From Nitrosomonas sp. (GTDB taxonomy: Bacteria > Pseudomonadota > Gammaproteobacteria > Burkholderiales > Nitrosomonadaceae), in the NCBI GenBank assembly GCA_031316255.1, contig JALDQW010000001.1, positions 3,505,485 through 3,569,484 of the forward strand: DNA of 64,000 nt, written 5' to 3'. Below, piece after piece: positions 28,186-37,021 of this stretch. The translations under genes and the position numbers were made by a program. The notes beneath the pieces were generated by a model, which was given only the letters and a program-made list of their open reading frames with translations, had not been told where the DNA came from and made no database searches. Each line of letters opens with the position of its first letter. Positions within the stretch are counted from its first letter, which is position 1.

Positions 28186-28728
28186 TTAATCGTAATGCAG
28201 TTTTTCACCGGTCATTTGTGGTGCTTTCCCATCCAGTAATGGCAACAGCAGCTGTAAAAACGCATCAGCCGGTGGCGGACAACCGGGTAGGAAATAATCG
28301 ATTTTCACCACATCACCGACTGGGTAGACTTTATCCAGCAATAGCGGTAGTTCTGTATCGTTTGGAATTTGTGGATTTGTGATTCCCGCTCCATGAAGAT
28401 AGGCTTCTTCGAGACAGTCACGCAAATCAAAATAGTTTCGCATCGCGGGCACACCGCCTGTAATGGCGCATGCACCGACAGCAACGAGGATTCTGCAATG
28501 GGTGCGGAATTCTCGCAACACATGCACGTTCTCTGCAGTACAAACACCGCCTTCAATCAAACCGATATCGCTGGGTTCACAGTGTTTGATATCGGTAAAA
28601 GGCGAACGATTGAATTCGATATATTCACTCAATATCGCCAGCTTTTCATCCATATCCAGAAAAGACATATGACAACCAAAACACCCAGCCAGTGAAGTTG
28701 TGGCTATTTTGATTTTGTGGTCAGTCAT
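28186..28728 (-). CDS. hoxY: [NiFe] hydrogenase small subunit, group 3d
   Basis: A 180-residue subunit that carries the proximal [4Fe-4S] cluster. Ligands are seen in SLAGCFGCHMSFLD, then IEGGVCTAENV, then VGACAITGG and FLPGCPPPAD. The start is placed at the ATG at 28728, because MTDHKIKIATTSLAGC matches the family and overlaps the hoxU stop by eight bases; the longer frame to 28776 adds an unlikely leader. Confidence 0.94.
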   Translation of the reverse strand: MTDHKIKIATTSLAGCFGCHMSFLDMDEKLAILSEYIEFNRSPFTDIKHCEPSDIGLIEGGVCTAENVHVLREFRTHCRILVAVGACAITGGVPAMRNYFDLRDCLEEAYLHGAGITNPQIPNDTELPLLLDKVYPVGDVVKIDYFLPGCPPPADAFLQLLLPLLDGKAPQMTGEKLHYD

Positions 28729-29461
28729 TGCCGTGTTCTTCGTGCTCAGGAACATGTTCATCAAAAGCCACTTCACTGATCATACGCTGATCGTAAATTC
28801 GCCTGCCGATAGGCGTCACATATCCCTTTTCCTTGATCAGTATCGCGCCTACGGGGCAGATATTTGCCGCCACATCATCAACGGCAATATCGCTGTCGCC
28901 CAGCTTGCCACTGGCTGAATTGACAATCAGGTGTGCATGAATTCCACGCCCGGCAATTGCAAATACGTTTTTGCCGTCGACTTCGCGGCTGGCGCGGACA
29001 CATAAATCGCATAAAATACAGCGACTGCGATCCAGCAAAACAGCCGGGTGCGACGCATCCATTTCACGGCGCGGGTTAAATTGTGGATAATGCTCATCAC
29101 GCATGCCGAGATAATACCCCATGGCCTGAAGCTTGCAATTACCTGATTTTTCACACGACGGGCAAATGTGATTCCCTTCGACAAACAACATTTGAGTTAT
29201 CGCCATGCGGGCGGCATGCAGTTCCGGCGTCTGATTGCGAATCTGTTGCCCGAACTGAGCTTGCGTCGTACACGCGGTAACATGTTTGCCATTTAATTCA
29301 ACAACGCATAACCGGCAGTTTCCCGAAGGCGTCAACCCTGGATAATGACACAAATGCGGAATATAAATTTTTGCGGACAAGGCCGCATCCATGATCGTCT
29401 GACCCGCTTTGAAATGAATTTCCGTGCCGTCTATAGTAATTGTATGCTCGTTATTCGCCAT
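28721..29461 (-). CDS. hoxU: NAD-reducing hydrogenase diaphorase small subunit
   Basis: A 246-residue iron-sulfur protein similar to the N-terminus of NuoG. The [2Fe-2S] ferredoxin part has CHYPGLTPSGNCRLCVVE and ACTTQ. The His-Cys cluster region has HICPSCEKSGNC, and a [4Fe-4S] motif is CILCDLCVRAS with the distal ANICPVGA. It passes electrons between HoxY and HoxF. Its stop overlaps hoxY, indicating translational coupling. Confidence 0.95.
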   Translation of the reverse strand: MANNEHTITIDGTEIHFKAGQTIMDAALSAKIYIPHLCHYPGLTPSGNCRLCVVELNGKHVTACTTQAQFGQQIRNQTPELHAARMAITQMLFVEGNHICPSCEKSGNCKLQAMGYYLGMRDEHYPQFNPRREMDASHPAVLLDRSRCILCDLCVRASREVDGKNVFAIAGRGIHAHLIVNSASGKLGDSDIAVDDVAANICPVGAILIKEKGYVTPIGRRIYDQRMISEVAFDEHVPEHEEHGND

Positions 29462-29485
29462 CTTACTATCTGCTCTCTTACCGCA

Positions 29486-31252
29486 CTACTCCAGATGCGC
29501 ATCTGCATCATTACGCTCCGTCATTTTTCGCGCCGCCTCCAGTGCCGCATCGAGGTCAATCTGGGGCGTAAACGTTTTTCGCGTTAACCGTTTCTCAACG
29601 CGTTCAGAAAATTGCTGCAGACTGTCCAGGATATGGTTGGCTGCCGTATGCCCAAGACCACAATGCGAATAGCGCTTGACGAGGGCGCTCAATTGTTTAA
29701 TCTCATGTATATCCAGTGAAGTTGCACGCCCATCCATTATTTTCTGCCAACTGCTTGTCAGCAGACTGGTGCCCACCCGGCAGGGCGTGCAGAAGCCGCA
29801 GCTCTCATGCGCAAAAAAACGGGCGAAATTCTGATTCACCGACAACAGATCACAGTTTTCTCCAAATACCAGGAATGAACCACCGGTCGATAAATCCTCA
29901 AAACTGATTTGCCGGGAAAAATCTTTCCTGGCGACCATTGTTCCGGCAGGCCCGCCAATTTGCACCGCCTGAACATTGTCTGCCTCACAATCATCCAGCA
30001 CTTGTTGAATACTGACACCGTATGGATACTCATAAACACCGGGTTTCCGGCAATCACCGCTGACACTCAGAATCTTGCTCCCGGTTGATTCTTCCGTGCC
30101 CATGGACTTGAACCAGTCGCGACCGTTTTTTGCGATATGCGCTGCGGCAATGAGTGTCTCGACATTGTTGACAACCGTAGGCTGGCCCAGATAACCCCGG
30201 GTTACCGGAAATGGGGGACGAATACGGGGAATCCCCGGTTTGCCTTCCAGTGATTCGATCAGCGCGGATTCTTCGCCGCAGATATACGCGCCCGCACCGA
30301 CCACAATTTCAATATCGAAATCGAATCCGGCCTGCCCGACTATGGATTGCCCTAACAGGCTCTTCGCATACCGGCGTTTAAGCACATTTTGCAGATGATC
30401 CAGCAAATAACGGTATTCCCCCCGCAAATAAAGATATCCCTTTTTGGCCCCAATGACATAGGCGCATATGGCCATACCCTCAAACAGTGCATCTGCATTG
30501 TTTTCCAGCAAAACACGATCCTTGAACGTGCCGGGCTCCCCTTCGTCTGCGTTACAAACAACATAGCGCGCTTCTCCCGCCGAGTCGCGGCAAAACTGCC
30601 ACTTCTTGCCGGTATCGAATCCAGCGCCGCCCCGTCCGCGCAAACCGGAATCAATAATGTGATTGAGTATTTGTTGTGGCGCACTGGCCAGTACTTTTTT
30701 TAAACTGCTTCCAGGTTGTACCGTTTCGCTGAGCAACAATCCATGTTTTCGGATGCTGGATTCAACCCGGAACCATTCAACCGGCCATTGTTCAAGTGGT
30801 TTTTGTTCCGAGATCAAACAGGAAATCTGCGTTATCCTTTCGTCATCAAGCCAGACCAGCGGCATGCCATTAATCAGCATGGATGGGCCATGATCGCACA
30901 TGCCGATACAGGAAGTCTCACCGACACTTACCCATCCATCTCCGCGTGTTTTTCCGGCTACAACCGATAATAGCCGGCAAATTTTTTCCAACAGATTGAG
31001 CTGACCGACCTGGTATCCACAACTCGTGCAATTGCTGAACAGGATATGATAAAAACCAACGGGTTCCGGGTAAAAAAATGCATAAAAACTGACAACCGAA
31101 GCAACCTGACTGGCCGACATCTTGAATTCATTGGCAACCCGCGTCATTGATTCGGCCGAAATGTGGCGCTCGGTATGCTGAATTTCATATAACCTGTGCA
31201 GCACATGCGACGCATAGAAATCAACACAATGATTAGGATATTGATTCATCAT
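29486..31252 (-). CDS. hoxF: NAD-reducing hydrogenase diaphorase large subunit, HoxE-HoxF fusion type
   Basis: A 588-residue protein. Residues 1-165 form a NuoE-like [2Fe-2S] domain (FSNCTSCGYQVG and SCIGMCDHGPSM). Residues from about 180 on form the NuoF-like FMN/NAD domain (GLRGRGGAGFDTGKKW, GAGAYICGEESALIESLEG, RPPFPVTRGYLG), and the [4Fe-4S] motif is ESCGFCTPCRVG. This two-in-one layout and the order hoxF-U-Y-H are those of Ralstonia soluble hydrogenase; no separate hoxE is present. H2 oxidation could provide NADH directly, sparing reverse electron flow in an ammonia oxidiser. Confidence 0.95.
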   Translation of the reverse strand: MMNQYPNHCVDFYASHVLHRLYEIQHTERHISAESMTRVANEFKMSASQVASVVSFYAFFYPEPVGFYHILFSNCTSCGYQVGQLNLLEKICRLLSVVAGKTRGDGWVSVGETSCIGMCDHGPSMLINGMPLVWLDDERITQISCLISEQKPLEQWPVEWFRVESSIRKHGLLLSETVQPGSSLKKVLASAPQQILNHIIDSGLRGRGGAGFDTGKKWQFCRDSAGEARYVVCNADEGEPGTFKDRVLLENNADALFEGMAICAYVIGAKKGYLYLRGEYRYLLDHLQNVLKRRYAKSLLGQSIVGQAGFDFDIEIVVGAGAYICGEESALIESLEGKPGIPRIRPPFPVTRGYLGQPTVVNNVETLIAAAHIAKNGRDWFKSMGTEESTGSKILSVSGDCRKPGVYEYPYGVSIQQVLDDCEADNVQAVQIGGPAGTMVARKDFSRQISFEDLSTGGSFLVFGENCDLLSVNQNFARFFAHESCGFCTPCRVGTSLLTSSWQKIMDGRATSLDIHEIKQLSALVKRYSHCGLGHTAANHILDSLQQFSERVEKRLTRKTFTPQIDLDAALEAARKMTERNDADAHLE

Positions 31253-31311
31253 ACAGGCAGTATAGCGGCAATTTATGCAACATTACAAAAAGACCAAATT
31301 GTTTCTCATCA

Positions 31312-31980
31312 TCAGGCCAATATCGCCGCCACAATGCCGGTAATAAAAATGCCGTCAAAAGTGCCTGCCCCGCCGATGGATGCATGCGGCGCACCTAACC
31401 GGGGGATTGATTTCAAATGCAGCAAATCCGCACCTATCAGTACGCCCAGCGTCCCACTGATGTAGGCCAGTGGAGCACTGAGTTCGGGCTCCAGAAAAAT
31501 GCCCACCAGTGCTGCACTGATCGGCGCAATCAGTATGGGCATGCCTATTCCGACTCCTGGAATGGGACGGCTGAAGAAATAACTGATAACTGCGATAATC
31601 GAAATACCGGTCAAGGCAGTAATCAAAGTTAACTCACTATTTTCAAAAAGATAAACAGAAAGTGCTGTCGGTATCAGACAACCACCCAGGTTCACTGAAA
31701 TCAGTGTTTCATTCTGGAATGGCTGTGGCGGTATTCTAAAAATTCCCCAATGCTTCTGCTGCACTATTGGCGAGGGAAAGGCATCTGATCTGATGCGGCA
31801 AACGGGCAAGTTGACCACGCTTCCAAACAGTGAAAACACCAATATCATCAGGCCCAGCAGAGGCGGTACATTTAGCCTTTCAAATGCAAAAACAAGTAAT
31901 TCCAGCTGGATTAAAATCGATAGAAATACCAGCAGAACAAGAAAAAGAATCAAATGAGCGGGTGAAAACTGGTTTTTCAT
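31312..31980 (-). CDS. DUF1614-family membrane protein
   Basis: A 222-residue protein with about seven hydrophobic helices, the first at about 9-31. Family-like blocks are SLFGSVVNLPV, VNLGGCLIPTALSVYLF and IGGAGTFDGIFITGI. Its function is unknown. It lies 59 bp upstream of hoxF on the same strand, so it may be the first gene of the hydrogenase transcript or merely a neighbour. Confidence 0.75.
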   Translation of the reverse strand: MKNQFSPAHLILFLVLLVFLSILIQLELLVFAFERLNVPPLLGLMILVFSLFGSVVNLPVCRIRSDAFPSPIVQQKHWGIFRIPPQPFQNETLISVNLGGCLIPTALSVYLFENSELTLITALTGISIIAVISYFFSRPIPGVGIGMPILIAPISAALVGIFLEPELSAPLAYISGTLGVLIGADLLHLKSIPRLGAPHASIGGAGTFDGIFITGIVAAILA

Positions 31981-32465
31981 CTTGTGATCAACATCGCAGT
32001 ACCTGTCGAGAATGTAGTCCTGTATTTTTGAAACAACTCAAGGGCATCTCTATAAATCCATATTTGCGAGCATCCGGATCGCGGATTGCCTGCTTACCCC
32101 GTTTCGTCACAACACGTCGTTGTTCACAAAAAACATTTCCTTACTTATCAATAATATGCTGCGTCAATATTTTTTGTTCTCGCCTCGTCTTGTTTAAAAC
32201 GCTGAAGAGGTACCCTCAAAAAGAAATTGTTGCCTGCATCAACTTTGCCAGGCTTTATCAGGCTGTTGTAAATCGTTCTCGTAACTACCTCCGGCCGGCA
32301 AAAACAGAAAAAAGCAAAGTTTACGCATAATAGATGTGCAATCCAGGCCTGTTTTTAACTGAGCAAGAACACAAATAACCTCTCAGCATCCTGTAAAAGA
32401 ATCTTGAAGTAGACAACCAATATGCCGTTATAGATTGAACATTTAACGTATATATAAATGTACCA
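31981..32465. other. intergenic region between DUF1614 and HDOD genes
   Basis: A 485-bp stretch between divergent genes. The MITE-like copy B takes up 32041-32216. The remainder is AT-rich, without an ORF I can support, and should hold the promoter of the HDOD gene at 32466. Confidence 0.6.
32041..32216 (-). repeat. MITE-like repeat, copy B with internal insertion
   Basis: The reverse complement matches copy A at 21770-21912 over GTTTTAAACAAGACGAGGCG through GTGAACAACGACGT. Near the other end it carries an extra 35-40 bases (a GC-richer CGGGGTAAGCAGGCAATCCG segment) not present in copy A. The termini again start AGGGCATCTCTA and end TACCCT. Confidence 0.78.
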
Positions 32466-33335
32466 ATGAGACCAAAAACAATTGTAAAAAATATCCGCGT
32501 CGTTTATTCATCACCAGAAGTTACATTAAAGATTAAACAAATAATATACTCTGAAAAATACAGTAACGCAGAATTAACAACACTGATTCTTTGTGACCCG
32601 GCATTAACTGTACAAATTTTGCGGTTGGCCAATAGTTCTGATTACGGTTTTTCACGAAAAATTGATACTGTATCTCGCGCAATTTCAATTATTGGTAAAA
32701 AAAAGCTTCTCGCACTCGTTTCAGCTACAGCGGGTTTTCATGCTAACCCGGATATTTCCCAAGAACATGCACACATGGAGTCGCTTTGGTATCGCAGCAT
32801 CGCATGCGGTGTTATCGCACAAATACTTGCCATCAAAATGCATCGTAAAGAAAAAGAACGTTTTTTTATTGCCGGGCTGTTGCACGCCATCGGCAAATTT
32901 GCATTGCTTTCTCAATACCCGGATGAGTCTTCCGAAGTACTGCGCATCAGCGAATTGGGCGAAGACACCGTTATTACCGCAGAACGCAGAATCTTCGGTT
33001 TTACTTATGCCGAGTTGGGCGCAGAATTGCTTAATCATTGGCAATTGCCCGCAAGTATATGGCAGCCTGTTAAATTCCAGTTTGATCCGTTAAATCGGGA
33101 AGCCTCAAAAATTGACACCAGCCTGCTTTATGTCGCTCTAAAAATAGCCTGCAATATGGAGCCAACGTCCCTGCAAGCCCGGGATTATACTGACATGAAG
33201 TCAAAATATGATATTGAGGTTTGGAAACAATTAGGCTTAAACACTGACATCATTTATCCAACAGTCGAGAAAACAAGCTCGAAAATACTTGATATCTTAA
33301 TTAGGATAAAGCCTGAAGTTGTCATCATTTATTAG
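32466..33335 (+). CDS. HDOD-domain signalling protein
   Basis: A 289-residue protein made almost entirely of one HDOD domain (about 10-205): ILCDPALTVQILRLANSSDYGFSRKIDTVS and AGLLHAIGKFALL. HDOD proteins lack full HD-GYP catalysis and act as regulatory scaffolds in c-di-GMP, stress and motility signalling. It is a paralogue of the gene at 33930-34781 (shared TVSRAISIIG/TVSNAIALIG and FTYAELGAE/FTYAELSAA). Confidence 0.9.
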   Translation: MRPKTIVKNIRVVYSSPEVTLKIKQIIYSEKYSNAELTTLILCDPALTVQILRLANSSDYGFSRKIDTVSRAISIIGKKKLLALVSATAGFHANPDISQEHAHMESLWYRSIACGVIAQILAIKMHRKEKERFFIAGLLHAIGKFALLSQYPDESSEVLRISELGEDTVITAERRIFGFTYAELGAELLNHWQLPASIWQPVKFQFDPLNREASKIDTSLLYVALKIACNMEPTSLQARDYTDMKSKYDIEVWKQLGLNTDIIYPTVEKTSSKILDILIRIKPEVVIIY

Positions 33336-33351
33336 CGCTATTTTCTGCGCA

Positions 33352-33822
33352 TTACAAGAATCGCCATGTTGAAAATGTTGCAGCCTGACCAATAACCGCT
33401 CTATCGGGATTAATGACGTTCCAGATAATGGCATGATCAACAAAAAACCGTTTTCCAGTACGGGATATTCTTACGCCACGATAATCTGAGATATAGCCTT
33501 GTTCTTTTGCCTGCAACAACATTCTGGCGCGTTCTTCTCGATTTACAGGTTCGGCAGTTAAACGAGAAGGTGTCTGTGTAAATTGGTGCCAGTCCATCTC
33601 CCACAGATTTAACGCCACCCGATTACCATAATTTAGCACCGGATCATCCTGTAGCGCATGGGAAACAACAACAAAAGAGCAGTTAAACAAGTTTTCTGCC
33701 TGGTCGCAGGAAGAACCTGTTCTTGGTATTAATTCGTGTTTAATCCAGTGGGCATAACTATCTAACATATTTTGACACCACTGCAACATTTGAGGGTTTT
33801 CCCAATCGGTTTGTTCGATCAT
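33352..33822 (-). CDS. MEKHLA-domain (PAS-like) protein
   Basis: A 156-residue single-domain protein of the MEKHLA family. Supporting features are the ALQDDPVLNYGNRVALNLWEM block and the SRLTAEPVNREER segment. It is PAS-like and probably binds a small ligand; function unknown. It lies on the opposite strand between two HDOD genes, its stop close to the stop of the first. Confidence 0.85.
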   Translation of the reverse strand: MIEQTDWENPQMLQWCQNMLDSYAHWIKHELIPRTGSSCDQAENLFNCSFVVVSHALQDDPVLNYGNRVALNLWEMDWHQFTQTPSRLTAEPVNREERARMLLQAKEQGYISDYRGVRISRTGKRFFVDHAIIWNVINPDRAVIGQAATFSTWRFL

Positions 33823-33929
33823 TTTTTTACCTTATTCAAAAAACAGAATAAAAAGTCTAACTTAATTTCAAAATTCAAAACAATCTCAATCTTTTAAAAT
33901 ATTCAAACATTTATATATCCGAGGTTTTT

Positions 33930-34781
33930 ATGGAACCACATGCTGTCGCGACAAGCGTAAAATCAATTTTTTCATTACCCGAGGTTGTTTTAAAAATCAA
34001 CGAACTCATCAATTCAGGAGATACCACCAATAGTGAATTGGAACAAACCATTCTGAATGACCCGGCGTTAACGGCCAAACTGCTGAAATTTGCGAATAGC
34101 GCTTATTTTGGGTTTCCCAAAAAAATTGAAACCGTATCAAATGCGATCGCCCTCATTGGGCACAGGGAACTGCGCAATCTTGCCATCGCCTCGTCAGTGA
34201 CATCTGTTTTTAAAGGCATCCCTTCAGACCTGGTAGACATGGAATCATTCTGGCACCATAGTGTCAGCACGGGGGTCATTGCCCGTTTAATGGCATATGA
34301 TATCAATTGCCGTGAACGTATTTTCATCGCCGGACTTTTACATAGCATAGGAAAATTAATCTTGTTTAGTCAATTCCCAGACGAATCAAGTAAAATCTTG
34401 AGCAGCAACCAGGATGAGGAATCCGTTATCATTGCCGAACAGCAGGTTTTTGGTTTTACCTATGCCGAACTCAGTGCAGCTTTTTTGAACGAATGGAGTC
34501 TGCCGGAAAGTATCTGGAAAATTGTTGCATCTCAACTTGACCCAGCCAATGCAGAGCAATTCAAAACCGATGCATATATCTTGCATTCAGCGGTTAAAAT
34601 TGCGAGTCATAAACAAAAACATCAAGGCCATAGCATCAAACACGATGAAATACAGTCCTTATGCAAACCAGATGTATGGGAAAACCTGGGAATAAATACC
34701 GAAGTTATCGAACTGATCAATTCCGTTGCAGAACTTCAGATCAATGACATGTTCAATTGCATCAAACCGTCTACAGTTTAG
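33930..34781 (+). CDS. HDOD-domain signalling protein, paralogue
   Basis: A 283-residue single HDOD-domain protein. Key blocks are ILNDPALTAKLLKFANSAYF, ALIGHRELRNLAIASS, MESFWHHSVSTGVIARL and AGLLHSIGKLILF. It closely follows the gene at 32466 in sequence and length, so it is a local duplication with the MEKHLA gene now between them. The ribosome site is GAGG, seven bases ahead of the ATG. Confidence 0.9.
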   Translation: MEPHAVATSVKSIFSLPEVVLKINELINSGDTTNSELEQTILNDPALTAKLLKFANSAYFGFPKKIETVSNAIALIGHRELRNLAIASSVTSVFKGIPSDLVDMESFWHHSVSTGVIARLMAYDINCRERIFIAGLLHSIGKLILFSQFPDESSKILSSNQDEESVIIAEQQVFGFTYAELSAAFLNEWSLPESIWKIVASQLDPANAEQFKTDAYILHSAVKIASHKQKHQGHSIKHDEIQSLCKPDVWENLGINTEVIELINSVAELQINDMFNCIKPSTV

Positions 34782-34811
34782 CGAATTTAGGGCATTAAAA
34801 CCACTCACTTT

Positions 34812-34970
34812 CCTCTTGGGTTTTTACCGAAAGGCACTAACTTTAATAAAGTTACAGCTGCTGAAATTAATCGTATTGAAAAACTACTCAACAATCGCCT
34901 TAGAAAATGTTTAAATTACAAAACTCCCTACGAAATGTTTAGGTTAGCTTGTGGTGCACTTGAAGATTGA
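34812..34970 (+). pseudogene. remnant of an IS30-family transposase (C-terminus)
   Basis: One open frame here translates to a typical IS30 transposase C-terminal end: FLPKGTNFNKVTAAEINRIE, then LLNNRLRKCLNYKTPYEMF, ending GALED and a stop at 34970. The rest of the transposase and its upstream catalytic core are missing, so this is a dead fragment. Confidence 0.85.
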
Positions 34971-34988
34971 ATGTGGCATTGCAAAACG

Positions 34989-35026
34989 CGACCCCTTTGT
35001 GTTAATTCGACCCCTTTGTGTTAATT
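34989..35026. repeat. 19-bp tandem duplication
   Basis: CGACCCCTTTGTGTTAATT occurs twice in direct succession (34989-35007 and 35008-35026). A looser pair, GACCCC(C)ATAGATGCG, follows at about 35107-35146. These lie between the IS30 remnant and the Crp-type gene and may be debris of mobile-element ends. Confidence 0.8.
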
Positions 35027-35158
35027 TTAAAGTGGCTTAGATCACAAGGAGCATTGCATAGGATACAAGCCAAATAAGTATCGTGTTTATGAAACCAATC
35101 GAGTCTGACCCCCATAGATGCGGATGCGTGTGACCCCATAGATGCGACAGAATTATAA

Positions 35159-35854
35159 ATGCAGCCAATAATGAACAACACTAAATCAAAATTAATTGAC
35201 GATTTTTTCGAGTGTGATTTGAGAGAATTACAGAAGGATTACCCATCCATCCGGGAAATCAATATTTCGAACAAAGCTTTTCTTTACCATCAAGGTGATC
35301 ACCGCTCCGAGTTGTTCTGGATAAAAAGTGGTATCGGCAAGCTCTCTCATTTAACAGAGCAGGGAACCGAAATTACCATTGCTATTTTTGAGAAGGGAGA
35401 TGTCATTGGTTGTTTGCAGAATAATTCTGTGTTCCAAGAAATAGAAGAGAGTGCACAAGCACTTGGTGAAGTTAATGTGTATAGCATAGCATACAACGAT
35501 TTCAAGGCTCTGATGTCTCGTCAACCAGAATTGGCATGGTATGTTTTTGAGAAGATATATACCCGAAAGCAGAAAGTCGAACGTAAGTTACGAACTACCC
35601 TGACACAACCAGTTGAGATGCGTGTTATAGCTACTTTATTAGAATTAGCTGAGATGTTTGGAATAGAGTGTACTCATGGGTATGCATTGGAAATTCATCT
35701 AACTCAACAAGAAGTGGCAGATTTGGCTGGAGCAAGTCGTTCGGTGGTAAGCACAATTTTGAATGATTTCAGAAACCGTGGAATGCTTGACTATACGCGT
35801 GATCAGATTTGTATTAATGATGTTGCACTCACTAGACTTTGTAAACAAACTTAA
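35159..35854 (+). CDS. Crp/Fnr-family transcription regulator
   Basis: A 231-residue regulator. The N-terminal cyclic-nucleotide-binding-like beta roll is at about 30-130 (LYHQGDHRSELFWIKSGIGK, EITIAIFEKGDVIG). The C-terminal winged helix is at about 155-220 (EIHLTQQEVADLAGASRSVVSTIL). No Fnr-type N-terminal cysteine cluster is present. It is AT-rich relative to the surroundings, like the rest of 34.8-36.8 kb, which suggests transfer. It may control the small membrane protein 111 bp downstream. Confidence 0.88.
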   Translation: MQPIMNNTKSKLIDDFFECDLRELQKDYPSIREINISNKAFLYHQGDHRSELFWIKSGIGKLSHLTEQGTEITIAIFEKGDVIGCLQNNSVFQEIEESAQALGEVNVYSIAYNDFKALMSRQPELAWYVFEKIYTRKQKVERKLRTTLTQPVEMRVIATLLELAEMFGIECTHGYALEIHLTQQEVADLAGASRSVVSTILNDFRNRGMLDYTRDQICINDVALTRLCKQT

Positions 35855-35965
35855 CTTTGAGCAGTATTGTTCTGTAGCTAACAGACATTGTGTTTGAGCT
35901 GTATTAAAGTTCTGTGCACTGATGGACCATCGGGGTCGCCATCAACTTAATACAGGAGCACATCC

Positions 35966-36328
35966 ATGAAAAAAGTAATTTCATCTCGCACACACGGTTA
36001 TCTGGATTTTCTTACAGTCGCTCTATTTCTACTTGCACCAACACTATTGAGTTTAAGTCAGGTACCGGCCATGCTTGCATATACCTTGGCTGTCGTTCAT
36101 TTGATTGTTACACTAACTACTAATTTTCCCTTTGGCATATTTAAGCTAATTCCATTTACCATTCATGGCTGGATTGAGCGTCTGGTCGGACCTTCGCTAG
36201 TTGCCTTACCTTTTATTTTTGGTTTTGCAAATGAAGATGTCGCGAAAAATTTTTATATCGCAATGGGTATTGTTATTATCATGATTGGTTTTCTTACTGA
36301 CTATAAAGGTGAGGAAAAACATACATAG
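35966..36328 (+). CDS. small four-helix membrane protein, SPW-like
   Basis: A 120-residue protein with four hydrophobic helices (about 15-34, 37-54, 72-91 and 95-112) and the start KKVISSRTHGYLDFLTVALF. The layout resembles small SPW-repeat-type proteins; no function is known. GGAGCAC precedes the ATG by nine bases. Confidence 0.7.
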   Translation: MKKVISSRTHGYLDFLTVALFLLAPTLLSLSQVPAMLAYTLAVVHLIVTLTTNFPFGIFKLIPFTIHGWIERLVGPSLVALPFIFGFANEDVAKNFYIAMGIVIIMIGFLTDYKGEEKHT

Positions 36329-37021
36329 AATGGTAACACGGGGGGCGACAAATACATATCTATAGAATATAGTTTGTTACTATATCTTTTATCTCATTGT
36401 TTATCAAAGAAAAATAGCAGTTATGCCTTAATAGAAGCTGGCAATATTCAGCATCTATATCCCTTTAAACCTGTTGTCCTCTGGAGCCATGTGTCGCCTT
36501 CGCAGAAAATAGGCGATACATGGATTCAGAGGGCGGCAGGGTCAATAAAATGTCCTCTGGTGAATGTTGAGCCTGCTTTTGCTTTACCGAATTATATAAA
36601 TATGAAACATTGTATTAAAGTACAGAAAAGTATCGTTTCTGTTTGATGTCCCCTATCTTGTAAGTTTCATTAAATAGGCTTAGACTAAATGCTTATAAAA
36701 TTACTTAAAACACGTATAAATGCGCTAAATTGACACTAAAATAACAGAGGTTAACCTAAATGACTGATACTACAGAAATGTATGCGGGTTCGATTCCCGC
36801 CACCCCATTTCAACATCCAACATCATTCAGTTAAACCCATAAACCCACATAAATGCAGTTTTTTTGTCCAACCGTCCAATTAGATCGTTGGGCAGTTGAA
36901 CCAAACCAGGTCCAAAATAACAAACGGGCGTCATTCTGACACGTGATTCCGTGTTGTTAATCTCTGACCAACTAACCACAGATTTTTTCTGAAAAACCAG
37001 CCCGGCATTCTATCCATAGAA
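36329..37021. other. long intergenic region, probable island end
   Basis: A 693-bp AT-rich stretch. A 90-codon frame at 36374-36646 lacks family features and I do not call it. A tRNA 3'-end-like fragment lies at 36784-36807. The last 200 bp lead up to the rtcR stop without recognisable features. Confidence 0.55.
36784..36807 (+). other. tRNA 3'-end fragment, possible attachment-site remnant
   Basis: GCGGG TTCGATT CCCGC is a perfect T-arm with the conserved TTCRA loop, followed by CACCCCA as in a tRNA acceptor 3' strand. No D-arm or anticodon arm precedes it. Integrating elements often leave such tRNA 3' copies at their far end. The AT-rich patch with an IS30 remnant lies on its left side. 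Confidence 0.6.

Noticed and set aside
36374-36646. 90-codon ORF in the AT-rich region before rtcR
   Set aside because: No domain, no good ribosome site and no family-like pattern; composition is typical of non-coding AT-rich DNA.
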